Below, piece by piece: positions 40,092 to 48,455 of a DNA stretch of 64,000 nucleotides. The notes below the pieces were generated by a model that had not been told where the DNA came from, made no database searches, and saw nothing but the letters and a program-made list of their open reading frames with translations. This DNA is from Oscillospiraceae bacterium. GTDB taxonomy: Bacteria; Bacillota; Clostridia; Oscillospirales; Oscillospiraceae. The position numbers and the translations under genes are program-made. Each line of letters begins with the position of its first letter. Position 1 is the stretch's first letter. The stretch is from contig SVLJ01000009.1 of NCBI GenBank assembly GCA_015067995.1, positions 1 to 64,000 of the forward strand, written 5' to 3'.

Positions 40092-41852
40092 ATGAAAAGA
40101 ATCATCGCACTGATCCTGGCCCTGGTCATGACCATGGCCCTGGTGGCCTGCGGCGGCGACAAGCTCACCACCAGCACGCCCACCACCCCCAGCACACCCG
40201 GCAATCCCACCACCAGCACACCCAGCACTACCAATCCCAGCACCAGCACCCCTGCAACCCCTGACAAGCCTGTGGAAGATCCCGACGCCTGGAAGTACGG
40301 CGGCGACCTGGTCGTCGGCACCGCCAACGCCTGGAACACCTTCGATCCCGTGAACACCAACGGCATCCTCGGCCCCTGTCTCATCACCCTGCATGTGTGG
40401 GAGGCCTTCGCCATTCTGGACGCCAACGGCCAGGTCTACGGTCAGGTCTTCGATTTTGAGGAATCTGCCGACGGCTGCACCATCACCCTGACCCTCCGGG
40501 AGCGGTATTTCTCCAACGGTGAGAAGATCACCATGGAGGATGCCCTGGCATCCCTGCACCGCACCGTGGGCGACCTTTCAGAAGCGGAGTATGATAAGTA
40601 CTGGCCGAACGTCACCATGAAGGTGGAAGGCGATACCATCACCTTCACCCTGGCCGAGTACAACATCAAATTCCTGGACATGTTCGCCAACGCCTATTCT
40701 GCTTTTAAGATCATGCCCAAGGAGATCTGCGACAAGTATCCCGTTACCGGCGGCGTGCTGCAGCCCAACGGTTTCATCAGGGGCGGCACTGCTGCGATCA
40801 TCAATGACGTCAAGGACGCCATCGGCTCCGGCCCCTACACCCTGAGCAAGTACTCTGAGGAAGAGGTCGTTCTGGCCCGTAACGAGAAATATGTGCCCAT
40901 TGTCAATGAGGGAGCCATTGGCGTTGCCAAGGAAGCCAAGTGCTATCTGGACACCGTCACCGTACAGCTGAATACGGACGCCGCCTCCCGTACCGCCGCC
41001 ACCATGGCCGGCGAGTACCACGTCGGCTCCATTCAGAGCGATATGGTGGAGACCGCTCTGACCATGGGCGTCAAGAAAGTGGACTCCGGTACTGCCTGGA
41101 CCCACGCCATCTTCTTCAACCTCCATGAGTCCAATGCCGACAGCCCCGCGGCCGATGTCAATGTCCGCAAGGCCATCCGCGCCGCCATCGACTGCAACGC
41201 CGTGATGCTGTCCGTCGTCAGCGGCGATGCCAGCCGCATCAATCTGGATCCCTATCCCGTGAGCAAGGCTGCCGCCGCCTATAATACCACCATCCTGGAG
41301 GATTCCGGCGAGTGGAACGTGGCTGACCAGGCTCTGGCCAAGGAGTATCTGGCCAAGTCCAGCTACAATGGCGAGCCCATCGTGTACCTGACCAACGCCA
41401 CCGGCGCTTTCTACAGAGCTGCCATGGCTGTGGTTCCTATGATGGAATCCATCGGCCTGAAGGTGGAGCTGATGGCTGTTGACGGCGGTTCTCACGGCGC
41501 TATGCGCAAGGATCCCGCCACCGGCCACGACATCGGCTGCTGGGAGACCCAGAAGAACTTTACCAACCCGGTGCTGCAGAGCTCCCTGTGCAACAACCTC
41601 GGCGGCGAAGGCTGGTGGACCAGCGACGCCAAGACCGCTGCCCTCCAGATCATGCAGACCACCCCCACCGGTTCTCCCGAGAGCGTTGCTGCCTATAAGG
41701 ACTTCATGCAGGCTGTCGTGGATGAGTGCCCCTGGATCGCCTTCGGCTATCCCACCGGTCTGTCCTACTACCGCGAAAATGTGGAGAAGGGCTCTGAGGG
41801 CAATATCACCTTCTACTACTGGAACGACTACTTCCTGGACAACAAGAAGTAA
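40092..41852 (+). CDS. Orphan peptide-type ABC substrate-binding lipoprotein (copy B)
   Basis: 586 residues from ATG 40092 (AGGAGGATACCAC). Signal peptide MKRIIALILALVMTMALVAC is identical to copy A. A Thr/Ser/Pro linker to about residue 65 precedes the SBP_bac_5-type domain (LTLRERYFSNGEKITMED, GSGPYTLSKYSEEE, FFNLHESNADSPA, MESIGLKVELMAVDGGSHG). No transporter genes adjoin. Divergent from LysR B. Ligand unknown; the nearby D-aminoacylase suggests D-amino-acid-containing peptides (inference). Confidence 0.9.
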   Translation: MKRIIALILALVMTMALVACGGDKLTTSTPTTPSTPGNPTTSTPSTTNPSTSTPATPDKPVEDPDAWKYGGDLVVGTANAWNTFDPVNTNGILGPCLITLHVWEAFAILDANGQVYGQVFDFEESADGCTITLTLRERYFSNGEKITMEDALASLHRTVGDLSEAEYDKYWPNVTMKVEGDTITFTLAEYNIKFLDMFANAYSAFKIMPKEICDKYPVTGGVLQPNGFIRGGTAAIINDVKDAIGSGPYTLSKYSEEEVVLARNEKYVPIVNEGAIGVAKEAKCYLDTVTVQLNTDAASRTAATMAGEYHVGSIQSDMVETALTMGVKKVDSGTAWTHAIFFNLHESNADSPAADVNVRKAIRAAIDCNAVMLSVVSGDASRINLDPYPVSKAAAAYNTTILEDSGEWNVADQALAKEYLAKSSYNGEPIVYLTNATGAFYRAAMAVVPMMESIGLKVELMAVDGGSHGAMRKDPATGHDIGCWETQKNFTNPVLQSSLCNNLGGEGWWTSDAKTAALQIMQTTPTGSPESVAAYKDFMQAVVDECPWIAFGYPTGLSYYRENVEKGSEGNITFYYWNDYFLDNKK

Positions 41853-41874
41853 GCTTTCCGCACATATACTCCAA

Positions 41875-41902
41875 GGGACACGCCGGCCGGCGTGTCCCTT
41901 TT
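41875..41902 (+). terminator. Terminator after SBP B
   Basis: Perfect palindrome GGGACACGCCGG / CCGGCGTGTCCC followed by TTTT. Confidence 0.88.
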
Positions 41903-41910
41903 CTCTGCCC

Positions 41911-41958
41911 AAGTACAAGACCGGCGGCAAATTTCCCCTTGCCGCCGGTCTTGTACTT
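41911..41958. terminator. Second long hairpin before miaB
   Basis: 20-bp perfect stem (41911-41930 with 41939-41958), 8-nt loop. Its right arm contains the -35 box of the miaB promoter. Confidence 0.6.
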
Positions 41959-41979
41959 GTTTGGCTTTTGTGATATGAT
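41951..41979 (+). promoter_or_regulatory. miaB promoter
   Basis: TTGTAC (41951-41956), 17-bp spacer, TATGAT (41974-41979). Confidence 0.6.
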
Positions 41980-42016
41980 AAATCAGTTAAAATAGTCTGT
42001 TTCGGAGGACATTGTT

Positions 42017-43429
42017 TTGGAAAGAGAAAAGGTTTTGGTTTCCGCTGAGGATCTGGAGCGTCAGCGGACATATATGCGGCGGGTGCGTGCCCTGCTGGAA
42101 AGCCGCGGCGTCAGTCCCACCGCCTGTGTGGACACCTTCGGCTGTCAGCAGAACGTGGCTGACGGCGAGCGGCTGCAGGGTATGCTGCGGGAAATGGGCT
42201 TCACCCTGACGGAGGAGCCGGAGGGCGCCGACGTGGTGCTGCTGAACACCTGCGCCGTCCGTGAGCACGCCGAGGACCGTGTCTTCGGCAATCTGGGCGC
42301 TCTGAGCCACAGCAAGAAGGCCAACCCCGACATGATCATCGGCCTGTGCGGCTGCATGGCGCAGGAGGAACGGGTCAGCCAGCGGGTGAAGAAGTCCTTC
42401 CCCTATGTGAATCTGGTGTTCGGCCCCCACGCCATGTGGAAGTTCCCGGAGCTGCTGTGGCGGGTCTATGACCGCCGTGGCCGTGTGTTTTCCACCGAGG
42501 ACGAGCATGGCACCATTTCCGAGGGTCTGCCCGTTGTCCGCGGTGACTCCATCAAGGCATGGGTCTCCATCATGTACGGCTGCAACAACTTCTGTTCCTA
42601 CTGCATCGTGCCCTATGTCCGCGGCCGTGAGCGCAGCCGCGATCCCCAGTGCGTGCTGGAGGAGGTGCGCTCTCTGGTGGAGGCGGGGTATAAGGACATC
42701 ACCCTGCTGGGTCAGAACGTCAACTCCTACGGCAACGATCTGGGTCTGGGCTACGATTTTGCCGATCTCCTCAGCGACATCGACAAGATCCCCGGCGAGT
42801 ATCTGATCCGTTTTACCTCCAGCCATCCCAAGGACGCTACCCACAAGCTGTTTGACACCATGGCTCGCTGTGAGCATGTGGCAAAGCAGCTGCATTTGCC
42901 CTTCCAGTCCGGCAACGACCGGGTGCTGAAGGAGATGAACCGCCGCTATACTCGGGAGCAGTACCTCTCCCTGATCCGCTACGCCCGGGAGAAGATGCCG
43001 AACATCGTCCTCACCAGCGACGTCATCATCGGCTTCCCCGGCGAAACGGAGGAGGAGGCCATGGACACCGTGTCTCTGGTGAAAGAGGTGGGCTTCGACG
43101 CGCTGTTCACCTTCATCTATTCTCCCCGCCCCGGCACCCGTGCGGCGGAGTTCCCCGATCCCGCCACCCGACAGGAAAAGCTCAAGTGGTTTGATAAGCT
43201 CCTGGCCGTCCAGAACGAATGGTCTGCCAAGCTCCACGCCGCCTATATCGGCAAGACGGAGCGGGTGCTGGTGGACGGCACCAGCGACGATCCCGATTAT
43301 CCGCTGGCCGCCCGCACCGAAGGTCACCGGTTGGTGCGCCTGAAGGGCGATCCCGGTCTGATGGGCAAATTCATCAACGTCCGCATCACCGACAGCAATA
43401 CATGGGCGCTGTACGGCGAGGCGGAATAA
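42017..43429 (+). CDS. miaB: tRNA 2-methylthioadenosine synthase MiaB
   Basis: 470 residues from TTG 42017, with GGAGG 8 bp upstream. N-terminal UPF0004 domain (DTFGCQQNVADGE, NTCAVREHAEDR, GCMAQEE: three cluster Cys), radical-SAM CxxxCxxC in YGCNNFCSYCIVPYVRGRE, LPFQSGNDRVL, C-terminal TRAM domain. Adds the 2-methylthio group to isopentenyladenosine-37 of tRNAs; acts after MiaA, encoded 7 kb downstream in the same mutS-mutL-miaA-hfq neighbourhood. Confidence 0.95.
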   Translation: MEREKVLVSAEDLERQRTYMRRVRALLESRGVSPTACVDTFGCQQNVADGERLQGMLREMGFTLTEEPEGADVVLLNTCAVREHAEDRVFGNLGALSHSKKANPDMIIGLCGCMAQEERVSQRVKKSFPYVNLVFGPHAMWKFPELLWRVYDRRGRVFSTEDEHGTISEGLPVVRGDSIKAWVSIMYGCNNFCSYCIVPYVRGRERSRDPQCVLEEVRSLVEAGYKDITLLGQNVNSYGNDLGLGYDFADLLSDIDKIPGEYLIRFTSSHPKDATHKLFDTMARCEHVAKQLHLPFQSGNDRVLKEMNRRYTREQYLSLIRYAREKMPNIVLTSDVIIGFPGETEEEAMDTVSLVKEVGFDALFTFIYSPRPGTRAAEFPDPATRQEKLKWFDKLLAVQNEWSAKLHAAYIGKTERVLVDGTSDDPDYPLAARTEGHRLVRLKGDPGLMGKFINVRITDSNTWALYGEAE

Positions 43430-43440
43430 GGGAGATTGCT

Positions 43441-44271
43441 ATGAAAGTCGTTACGCTCCTTGAGAATACGGCCTGCCGCGAGGATGTTGCCGTGGGCCAC
43501 GGCCTGAGCCAGTATATCGAGACTGAGAATCATAAAATTCTGTTCGACATGGGCCTCGGTGAGTCCTTTGCCGCAAACGCGGAAAAGCTGGGGGTGGATC
43601 TGGCGGCGGTGGATATCGCCGTTCTCTCCCATGGTCACAACGACCACAGCGGCGGCCTGCGGAAATTCTTCTCCCTCAACGACCATGCCAAGGTCTACGT
43701 GCATCCGGCGGCCTTCGGCAGCTACTGGGCGGTGGAGGCCGACGGCACCGGCAAGTATCTGGGGCTGGAGGACGGTCTGCGGGCAGAATTTGCAGACCGG
43801 TTCGTGGAAGCCTCCGGCGTCACCGTCATCGACGATGCCCTGACCCTGTTTGACACCGTGGGCAGCGGTTTCCCGGCGGTGGACACCTCTGCCCGGCTGA
43901 AGGAAAAGACGCCGGAGGGATATGTGCCTGACCGGTTTGCCCATGAGCACAATCTCATGATTCGGGAGGGCGAAAAGACCGTGGTGTTCGGCGGCTGTGC
44001 CCACCGGGGCATCGTCAACATCCGGGATGCCGTGGCGGCCATTCTGGGCCGTGAGCCGGATGCACTGGTTTCCGGCTTCCACCTGTTCAACCTGACGGAG
44101 GGCAATGAACAGGGCGATGCTCTCATCCGCAAGACCGGCGAAGAGCTGCTGCATGGCGGCACCGTGTATTATACGGGCCACTGCACCGGCGAACACGCCT
44201 ATACCCTCATGAAGGAGATCATGGGGGAGAAGCTGCAGAAAATCTCCACCGGCGGCGTGCTGGAACTCTAA
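43441..44271 (+). CDS. MBL-fold metallohydrolase
   Basis: 276 residues from ATG 43441, 11 bp after miaB. Metal motif LSHGHNDHSGGL (HxHxDH at about 62-67), further His in GGCAHRGIVNI and GFHLFNL. The family with this pattern includes the 7,8-dihydropterin-6-methyl-4-(beta-D-ribofuranosyl)-aminobenzene-5-phosphate synthase-like proteins. Reaction here unknown. The 3' end overlaps the convergent small gene by 4 bp. Confidence 0.85.
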   Translation: MKVVTLLENTACREDVAVGHGLSQYIETENHKILFDMGLGESFAANAEKLGVDLAAVDIAVLSHGHNDHSGGLRKFFSLNDHAKVYVHPAAFGSYWAVEADGTGKYLGLEDGLRAEFADRFVEASGVTVIDDALTLFDTVGSGFPAVDTSARLKEKTPEGYVPDRFAHEHNLMIREGEKTVVFGGCAHRGIVNIRDAVAAILGREPDALVSGFHLFNLTEGNEQGDALIRKTGEELLHGGTVYYTGHCTGEHAYTLMKEIMGEKLQKISTGGVLEL

Positions 44272-44516
44272 CGGAAAATTTCCCGTGCCAGCAGAAAGAC
44301 CTGTCGAGCCAGAAGATCCTCGCTGACACTGGCGGCTGCGTTCTTTTCTGCCTCATAGGATAAAAGCAGCTTGTGCTGCTGCGGAGACAAGGTGGCGGCA
44401 AGGGCTTCAAATGCCAGATGCTCCTGCTGTTGGCGTAGAAAGTATTCCGTACCTGCGCAGGACAACCGCTGTTCATTTAGATGGTCTATCAGAATGGCGA
44501 TATAGTCTTTTTCCAT
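44268..44516 (-). CDS. Small helical protein divergent from an XRE regulator
   Basis: 82 residues from ATG 44516 (AGGAG upstream). Predicted almost all alpha-helical, with QQQEHLAFEALAATLSPQQH and LLARQVFLLAREIF. No known motif recognised. It shares an operator/promoter region with the XRE gene at 44606, a layout seen in small regulatory or toxin-antitoxin-like pairs, but nothing in the sequence identifies a toxin. Confidence 0.7.
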   Translation of the reverse strand: MEKDYIAILIDHLNEQRLSCAGTEYFLRQQQEHLAFEALAATLSPQQHKLLLSYEAEKNAAASVSEDLLARQVFLLAREIFR

Positions 44517-44537
44517 AAAATATTTCTCCTGAAAAGA

Positions 44538-44591
44538 TTGAAAAGCACGATTGGGTATGTGTATAATAACATACCCATATGTGCTTGTCAA
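44538..44591. promoter_or_regulatory. Overlapping divergent promoters with one shared operator
   Basis: Plus strand TTGAAA (44538-44543), 18 bp, TATAAT (44562-44567) for the XRE gene. Minus strand TTGACA (44586-44591), 17 bp, TATTAT (44563-44568) for the small protein. Both -10 boxes lie in the centre of the inverted repeat GGGTATGT (44553-44560), 8 bp, ACATACCC (44569-44576). Confidence 0.75.
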
Positions 44592-44605
44592 TAGAAAGAG
44601 GCGGT

Positions 44606-44806
44606 ATGGCATTTCATGAAAATCTGTTGCGGCTGCGGCAGGAAAGAGGATTGAAGCAGACGGAGGTTGCATCCGGCGCAGGCCTTAGTTTGCGTGCGTA
44701 CCAGAACTACGAAAGAGGGTTGCGGGAGCCCCAGCTTTCCGTACTGATCGCCCTTGCGGATTTCTACGGCATATCGTTGGACGAGCTTGCCTGCCGCCAG
44801 CGGTGA
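44606..44806 (+). CDS. XRE/Cro-type small regulator
   Basis: 66 residues from ATG 44606 (AAAGAGGCGGT upstream), just a five-helix HTH_3 domain: LLRLRQERGLKQTEVASGAG, LSLRAYQNYERGLREPQLSV, LIALADFYGISLDELA. Most likely binds the inverted repeat in its own promoter and represses both itself and the divergent small gene. Confidence 0.88.
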   Translation: MAFHENLLRLRQERGLKQTEVASGAGLSLRAYQNYERGLREPQLSVLIALADFYGISLDELACRQR

Positions 44807-44819
44807 TTACGCTGCATGA

Positions 44820-45057
44820 GCGCGTAGCGAAGCGGAACGCGCGGCGGGGGTGCTGAGTCAGTGCTTCTGTTGCTGAGTGCAGGCCGGTGATTTCCACAGC
44901 AGCCGAAAAGTAAAACCTTTTGCGGCAAATTTGCACCAAGCGGCTTTTCTTTTGACCGTGAACGGCCGTTTTCTTTTCGCCAAGACGAAAAGAAAATGGG
45001 GGTTCAAACGATTCCCGCAACATAGTTGCGGAATACGTTCCACGCGGCGTAACCGCG
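44820..45057. repeat. Cluster of palindromes upstream of mutS
   Basis: The 290-bp gap before mutS holds no gene but a chain of hairpins: GCGCGT/ACGCGC (44820-44842), TTTTCTTTTCG/CGAAAAGAAAA (44969-44996), CCGCAAC/GTTGCGG (45015-45031) and CGCGG/CCGCG (45043-45057). Looks like a REP-like composite repeat element; only one copy is in this window. Confidence 0.5.
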
Positions 45058-45096
45058 ACCAGATTTCCCTGCCAATCAAAGAGAGAGGTGACCATC

Positions 45097-47697
45097 ATGG
45101 CAGAACTGACCCCCATGATGAAACAATATCTGGAGATCAAGAAGGATAATCCGGATTCCATTTTGTTTTTCCGGCTGGGCGACTTCTATGAGATGTTCGC
45201 AGACGACGCCAAGCTGGCCTCCCGTGAGCTGGATCTGACCCTCACCACCCGTGACAAGGACCCCAAGAAGGCTCCTGAGGAGAAGCTGCCCATGTGCGGC
45301 ATCCCTTACCATGCCAGCGATTCCTACATTGCCCGGCTCATTGCCAAGGGCTACAAGGTGGCCATCTGCGAGCAGATGGAGGACCCTGCCACCACCAAGG
45401 GGCTGGTGAAGCGTGACGTCATCCGTGTGGTGACTCCCGGCACCGTCATCGATGCCGCCTGTCTGGAGGATAAGAACAGCAATTTCCTCTGCGGCGTGTA
45501 TCTGGACAGCAAGAGCGCCGGTGTGGCCTTCTGCGATATCTCCACCGGCAAGACCCATGCCGCGGCTTTTACCGGCAAGGATCGGCTGGAGCATATTCAG
45601 AATGAGCTGGGACGTTTCGCGCCGGTGGAGGCCATCCTCAACGACGGTGCGTATTCCGAGTCCGGACTGCTGCAGCTGCTGCGGGAGAAGCTTTCCTGCC
45701 GCACGGAAAACGGCGGTGAGCGCCGCTTCCTGCTGGCCTCTGCCGAGCGCAGCATCCGCAAGCAGTTCGGCGATGAGGCATACGATTCCCTGCCTGCCGG
45801 GAATCCCGCCGCGGCCATGGCCATCGGCGGTCTGCTGGACTATCTCTACGAGACCCAGAAGACCGATCTGAGCCATATCCGGGAGCTGGATTACTATGAG
45901 CAGGGCCGGTTCATGGAGCTGGATCTCACTGCCCGGCGGAATCTGGAGCTGACGGAGACCCTCCAGCGCCGGGAGAAGAAGGGCAGCCTCCTGTGGGTGC
46001 TGGACAAAACAAAAACTCCCATGGGCGGCCGCATGCTTCGCAGCTGGCTGGAACGTCCACTGCTGAGCGTCACTGCTATCGCCCGGCGAAACGGCGCGGT
46101 TGCCGCACTGGTGGACGATACCCGCATCCGGGAAGAGCTCATCGCCGCCATGACGGGACTGGGTGATATGGAGCGCCTCATCGGCCGCATTGTCTACGGC
46201 AGCGCAGGCGGACGGGATCTGACGTCGCTTCGTGCTGCCATCGAGCGGCTGCCCGCCATCCGTGCCCTGCTGAGCGGATTCGGCAGCGGCAGACTGGCGG
46301 AGTTGGCTTCAGAGCTGGATACATTGGAGGATATCGGTGGCAAGATCGCCGCCACCATCTGCGATGAGCCCCCCTTCTCCGTCCGTGAGGGCGGTATCCT
46401 CCGGGACGGCTGCAATGAGGAAGTGGATCAGCTGCGCCATATTCTCAAGGGCGGCAAGGGCATCATCACCGAAATGGAGGCCAAGGAGAAGGAGCGCACC
46501 GGCATCCGCACCCTGAAGATCGGCTACAACAAGGTCTTCGGTTATTACATCGAAGTTTCCCGCTCCTTCGTGGATCAGGTGCCGGAAAGCTATATCCGCA
46601 AGCAGACCCTGACCAACGGTGAGCGTTACATCACACAGGAGCTGAAGGAACTGGAGCATACCATCCTCACCGCATCGGAGCGTGTGGTGGCTCTGGAATA
46701 CGAGATTTTCAACGCACTGCGTCTGGAGGTGGCGGAAGCTGCCGGACGTGTGCAGGCCGCGGCGGCTGCCGTGGCGGAGACGGACACACTGTGCTCTCTG
46801 GCGTCGGTGGCGGTGCGCAACCGCTTCTGCCGTCCCGATGTGGATGAGTCCGGTGTCATCGAGATCCGCGAGGGCCGTCATCCCGTGGTGGAGCAGGTGC
46901 TCAAGGATACGCTCTTTGTTCCCAATGATACCTTTATGGGTGAGAAGGAGCAGCGGGTGGCTATCATAACAGGTCCCAACATGGCCGGTAAATCCACCTA
47001 TATGCGTCAGGTAGCGCTCATCGTGCTGATGGCGCAGATGGGCAGTTTTGTTCCCGCTGCCTATGCTCGTATCGGCGTGGTGGATCGCATCTTCACCCGC
47101 ATCGGCGCGTCGGACGATCTGTCTGCAGGCCAGTCCACCTTTATGGTGGAAATGAGCGAGGTGTCGGAGATCCTGCATCATGCCACGAAGCAGAGCCTGC
47201 TGATTCTGGACGAGATCGGCCGGGGAACTTCCACCTTTGACGGTATGTCTATTGCCCGGGCGGTGGTGGAATACTGTGCCGACAAAAAGCTGGGAGCCAA
47301 GACTCTGTTCGCCACCCATTATCACGAGCTGACGGAGCTGGAGAATACCCTTCCCGGCACCGTGAATTACAGCATTGCTGTCAAGACCCGGGGCGAGGAC
47401 ATCATCTTCCTTCGCAAGATCATTCCCGGCGGCGCGGACCGCAGCTACGGTATTGAGGTGGCGAAGCTGGCTGGCCTGCCGGAAAAGGTGGTTCAGCGGG
47501 CAAAGGATGTGCTGGCAGAGCTGGAGGCCGAAAGCGGCGTCACCTATGTCCAGCCCCGCTGGGAGGATGCGCAGATATCTCTCGCCGCTGTCGGCGAGGG
47601 CGAGGTGCTGGACGCGCTGCGCCGCTGCCAGCCGGAGACTCTGACCCCTATTGAAGCAATGACTTTGCTTTATGAATGGAAGCAAAAGCTGAAGTAA
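45097..47697 (+). CDS. mutS: DNA mismatch repair protein MutS
   Basis: 866 residues from ATG 45097 (GAGAGG upstream; GTG 45088 is an earlier in-frame codon). Mismatch-binding motif RLGDFYEMF near residue 25-33, connector/lever domains, Walker A ITGPNMAGKSTYMRQ, Walker B LLILDEIGRGTSTFDG, ATHYHELTELE. Recognises mispairs and recruits MutL, which is encoded one gene downstream. Confidence 0.97.
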   Translation: MAELTPMMKQYLEIKKDNPDSILFFRLGDFYEMFADDAKLASRELDLTLTTRDKDPKKAPEEKLPMCGIPYHASDSYIARLIAKGYKVAICEQMEDPATTKGLVKRDVIRVVTPGTVIDAACLEDKNSNFLCGVYLDSKSAGVAFCDISTGKTHAAAFTGKDRLEHIQNELGRFAPVEAILNDGAYSESGLLQLLREKLSCRTENGGERRFLLASAERSIRKQFGDEAYDSLPAGNPAAAMAIGGLLDYLYETQKTDLSHIRELDYYEQGRFMELDLTARRNLELTETLQRREKKGSLLWVLDKTKTPMGGRMLRSWLERPLLSVTAIARRNGAVAALVDDTRIREELIAAMTGLGDMERLIGRIVYGSAGGRDLTSLRAAIERLPAIRALLSGFGSGRLAELASELDTLEDIGGKIAATICDEPPFSVREGGILRDGCNEEVDQLRHILKGGKGIITEMEAKEKERTGIRTLKIGYNKVFGYYIEVSRSFVDQVPESYIRKQTLTNGERYITQELKELEHTILTASERVVALEYEIFNALRLEVAEAAGRVQAAAAAVAETDTLCSLASVAVRNRFCRPDVDESGVIEIREGRHPVVEQVLKDTLFVPNDTFMGEKEQRVAIITGPNMAGKSTYMRQVALIVLMAQMGSFVPAAYARIGVVDRIFTRIGASDDLSAGQSTFMVEMSEVSEILHHATKQSLLILDEIGRGTSTFDGMSIARAVVEYCADKKLGAKTLFATHYHELTELENTLPGTVNYSIAVKTRGEDIIFLRKIIPGGADRSYGIEVAKLAGLPEKVVQRAKDVLAELEAESGVTYVQPRWEDAQISLAAVGEGEVLDALRRCQPETLTPIEAMTLLYEWKQKLK

Positions 47698-47706
47698 GGA
47701 GTGCTT

Positions 47707-48417
47707 ATGGCAAAAAAGACCGTATCGCCCTATATGACCTCCGGCGAAAAGCTTGCCGGCACCATCTTCTTTGTGATCTATCTGGTGGTGCTGCCCTTTG
47801 CCATGACGCCGCTGTTTAACCTTCTGGAAAAGCTGCTGGAGGCGGATATCTCCGCCTCGCTGCGCAGCGCCCTGTGCTACTATTCCTGCTTCGCGGCTGC
47901 GGTGCTGATTTTCCGGCATTTTCTGGCCAATACCAGCCGCCGCTTTATGGACAATCTCAGCGTCTGCTGTCAGACCGTGGTGGTGGGTATTGTGGCCATG
48001 TACGGCCTCAATGAGCTGGTGTATCGGCTTACCCGCATCCTCATCGGAAACCAGACCAATCTCAATGATATGACGGTGTCTGCCCAGATTCAGGGTGCGC
48101 CCCGCACCACGCTGCTGATCGTCATTTTTCTGGCGCCCTTTGTGGAGGAAGTCCTGTTCCGCGGACTGGTGTTCGGCAACCTGAAGGATAAGAGCCGCAC
48201 CGTGGCGTATCTTCTCTCCTGCGCATTGTTTGCCCTGCTCCATGTGTGGCAGTTTGCCGTGGAGCGGCAGGATATGACGTACTTTCTGATGATGGTGCAG
48301 TATCTGGTGCCGGGGCTTGTGCTGGCCTGGGCCTATGACCATTCCGGCTCTCTGTGGGCGTCCATCGGACTCCACGCCGCCGTCAATGCGCTGGCCACCT
48401 GGGCCGCATGGCGCTGA
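47707..48417 (+). CDS. CPBP-family intramembrane protease
   Basis: 236 residues from ATG 47707 (AAGGAG 5 bp upstream; GTG 47701 also in frame). About seven hydrophobic segments. The CAAX-protease motif EExxxR is FVEEVLFRGLVFGNL, with downstream catalytic-type His in FALLHVWQF and a final GLHAAVNAL. Glutamic-type intramembrane endopeptidase; substrate unknown. It is unusual between mutS and mutL. Confidence 0.88.
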   Translation: MAKKTVSPYMTSGEKLAGTIFFVIYLVVLPFAMTPLFNLLEKLLEADISASLRSALCYYSCFAAAVLIFRHFLANTSRRFMDNLSVCCQTVVVGIVAMYGLNELVYRLTRILIGNQTNLNDMTVSAQIQGAPRTTLLIVIFLAPFVEEVLFRGLVFGNLKDKSRTVAYLLSCALFALLHVWQFAVERQDMTYFLMMVQYLVPGLVLAWAYDHSGSLWASIGLHAAVNALATWAAWR

Positions 48418-48455
48418 GTCCATTCCCGACTTACCCGAGAAACGAGGTGTATCCC

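Noticed and set aside
44995..45031. tRNA-like T-arm (GGGGGTTCAAAC)
   Set aside because: The complementary stem half and the remaining cloverleaf are missing; the region is better explained by the hairpin cluster.
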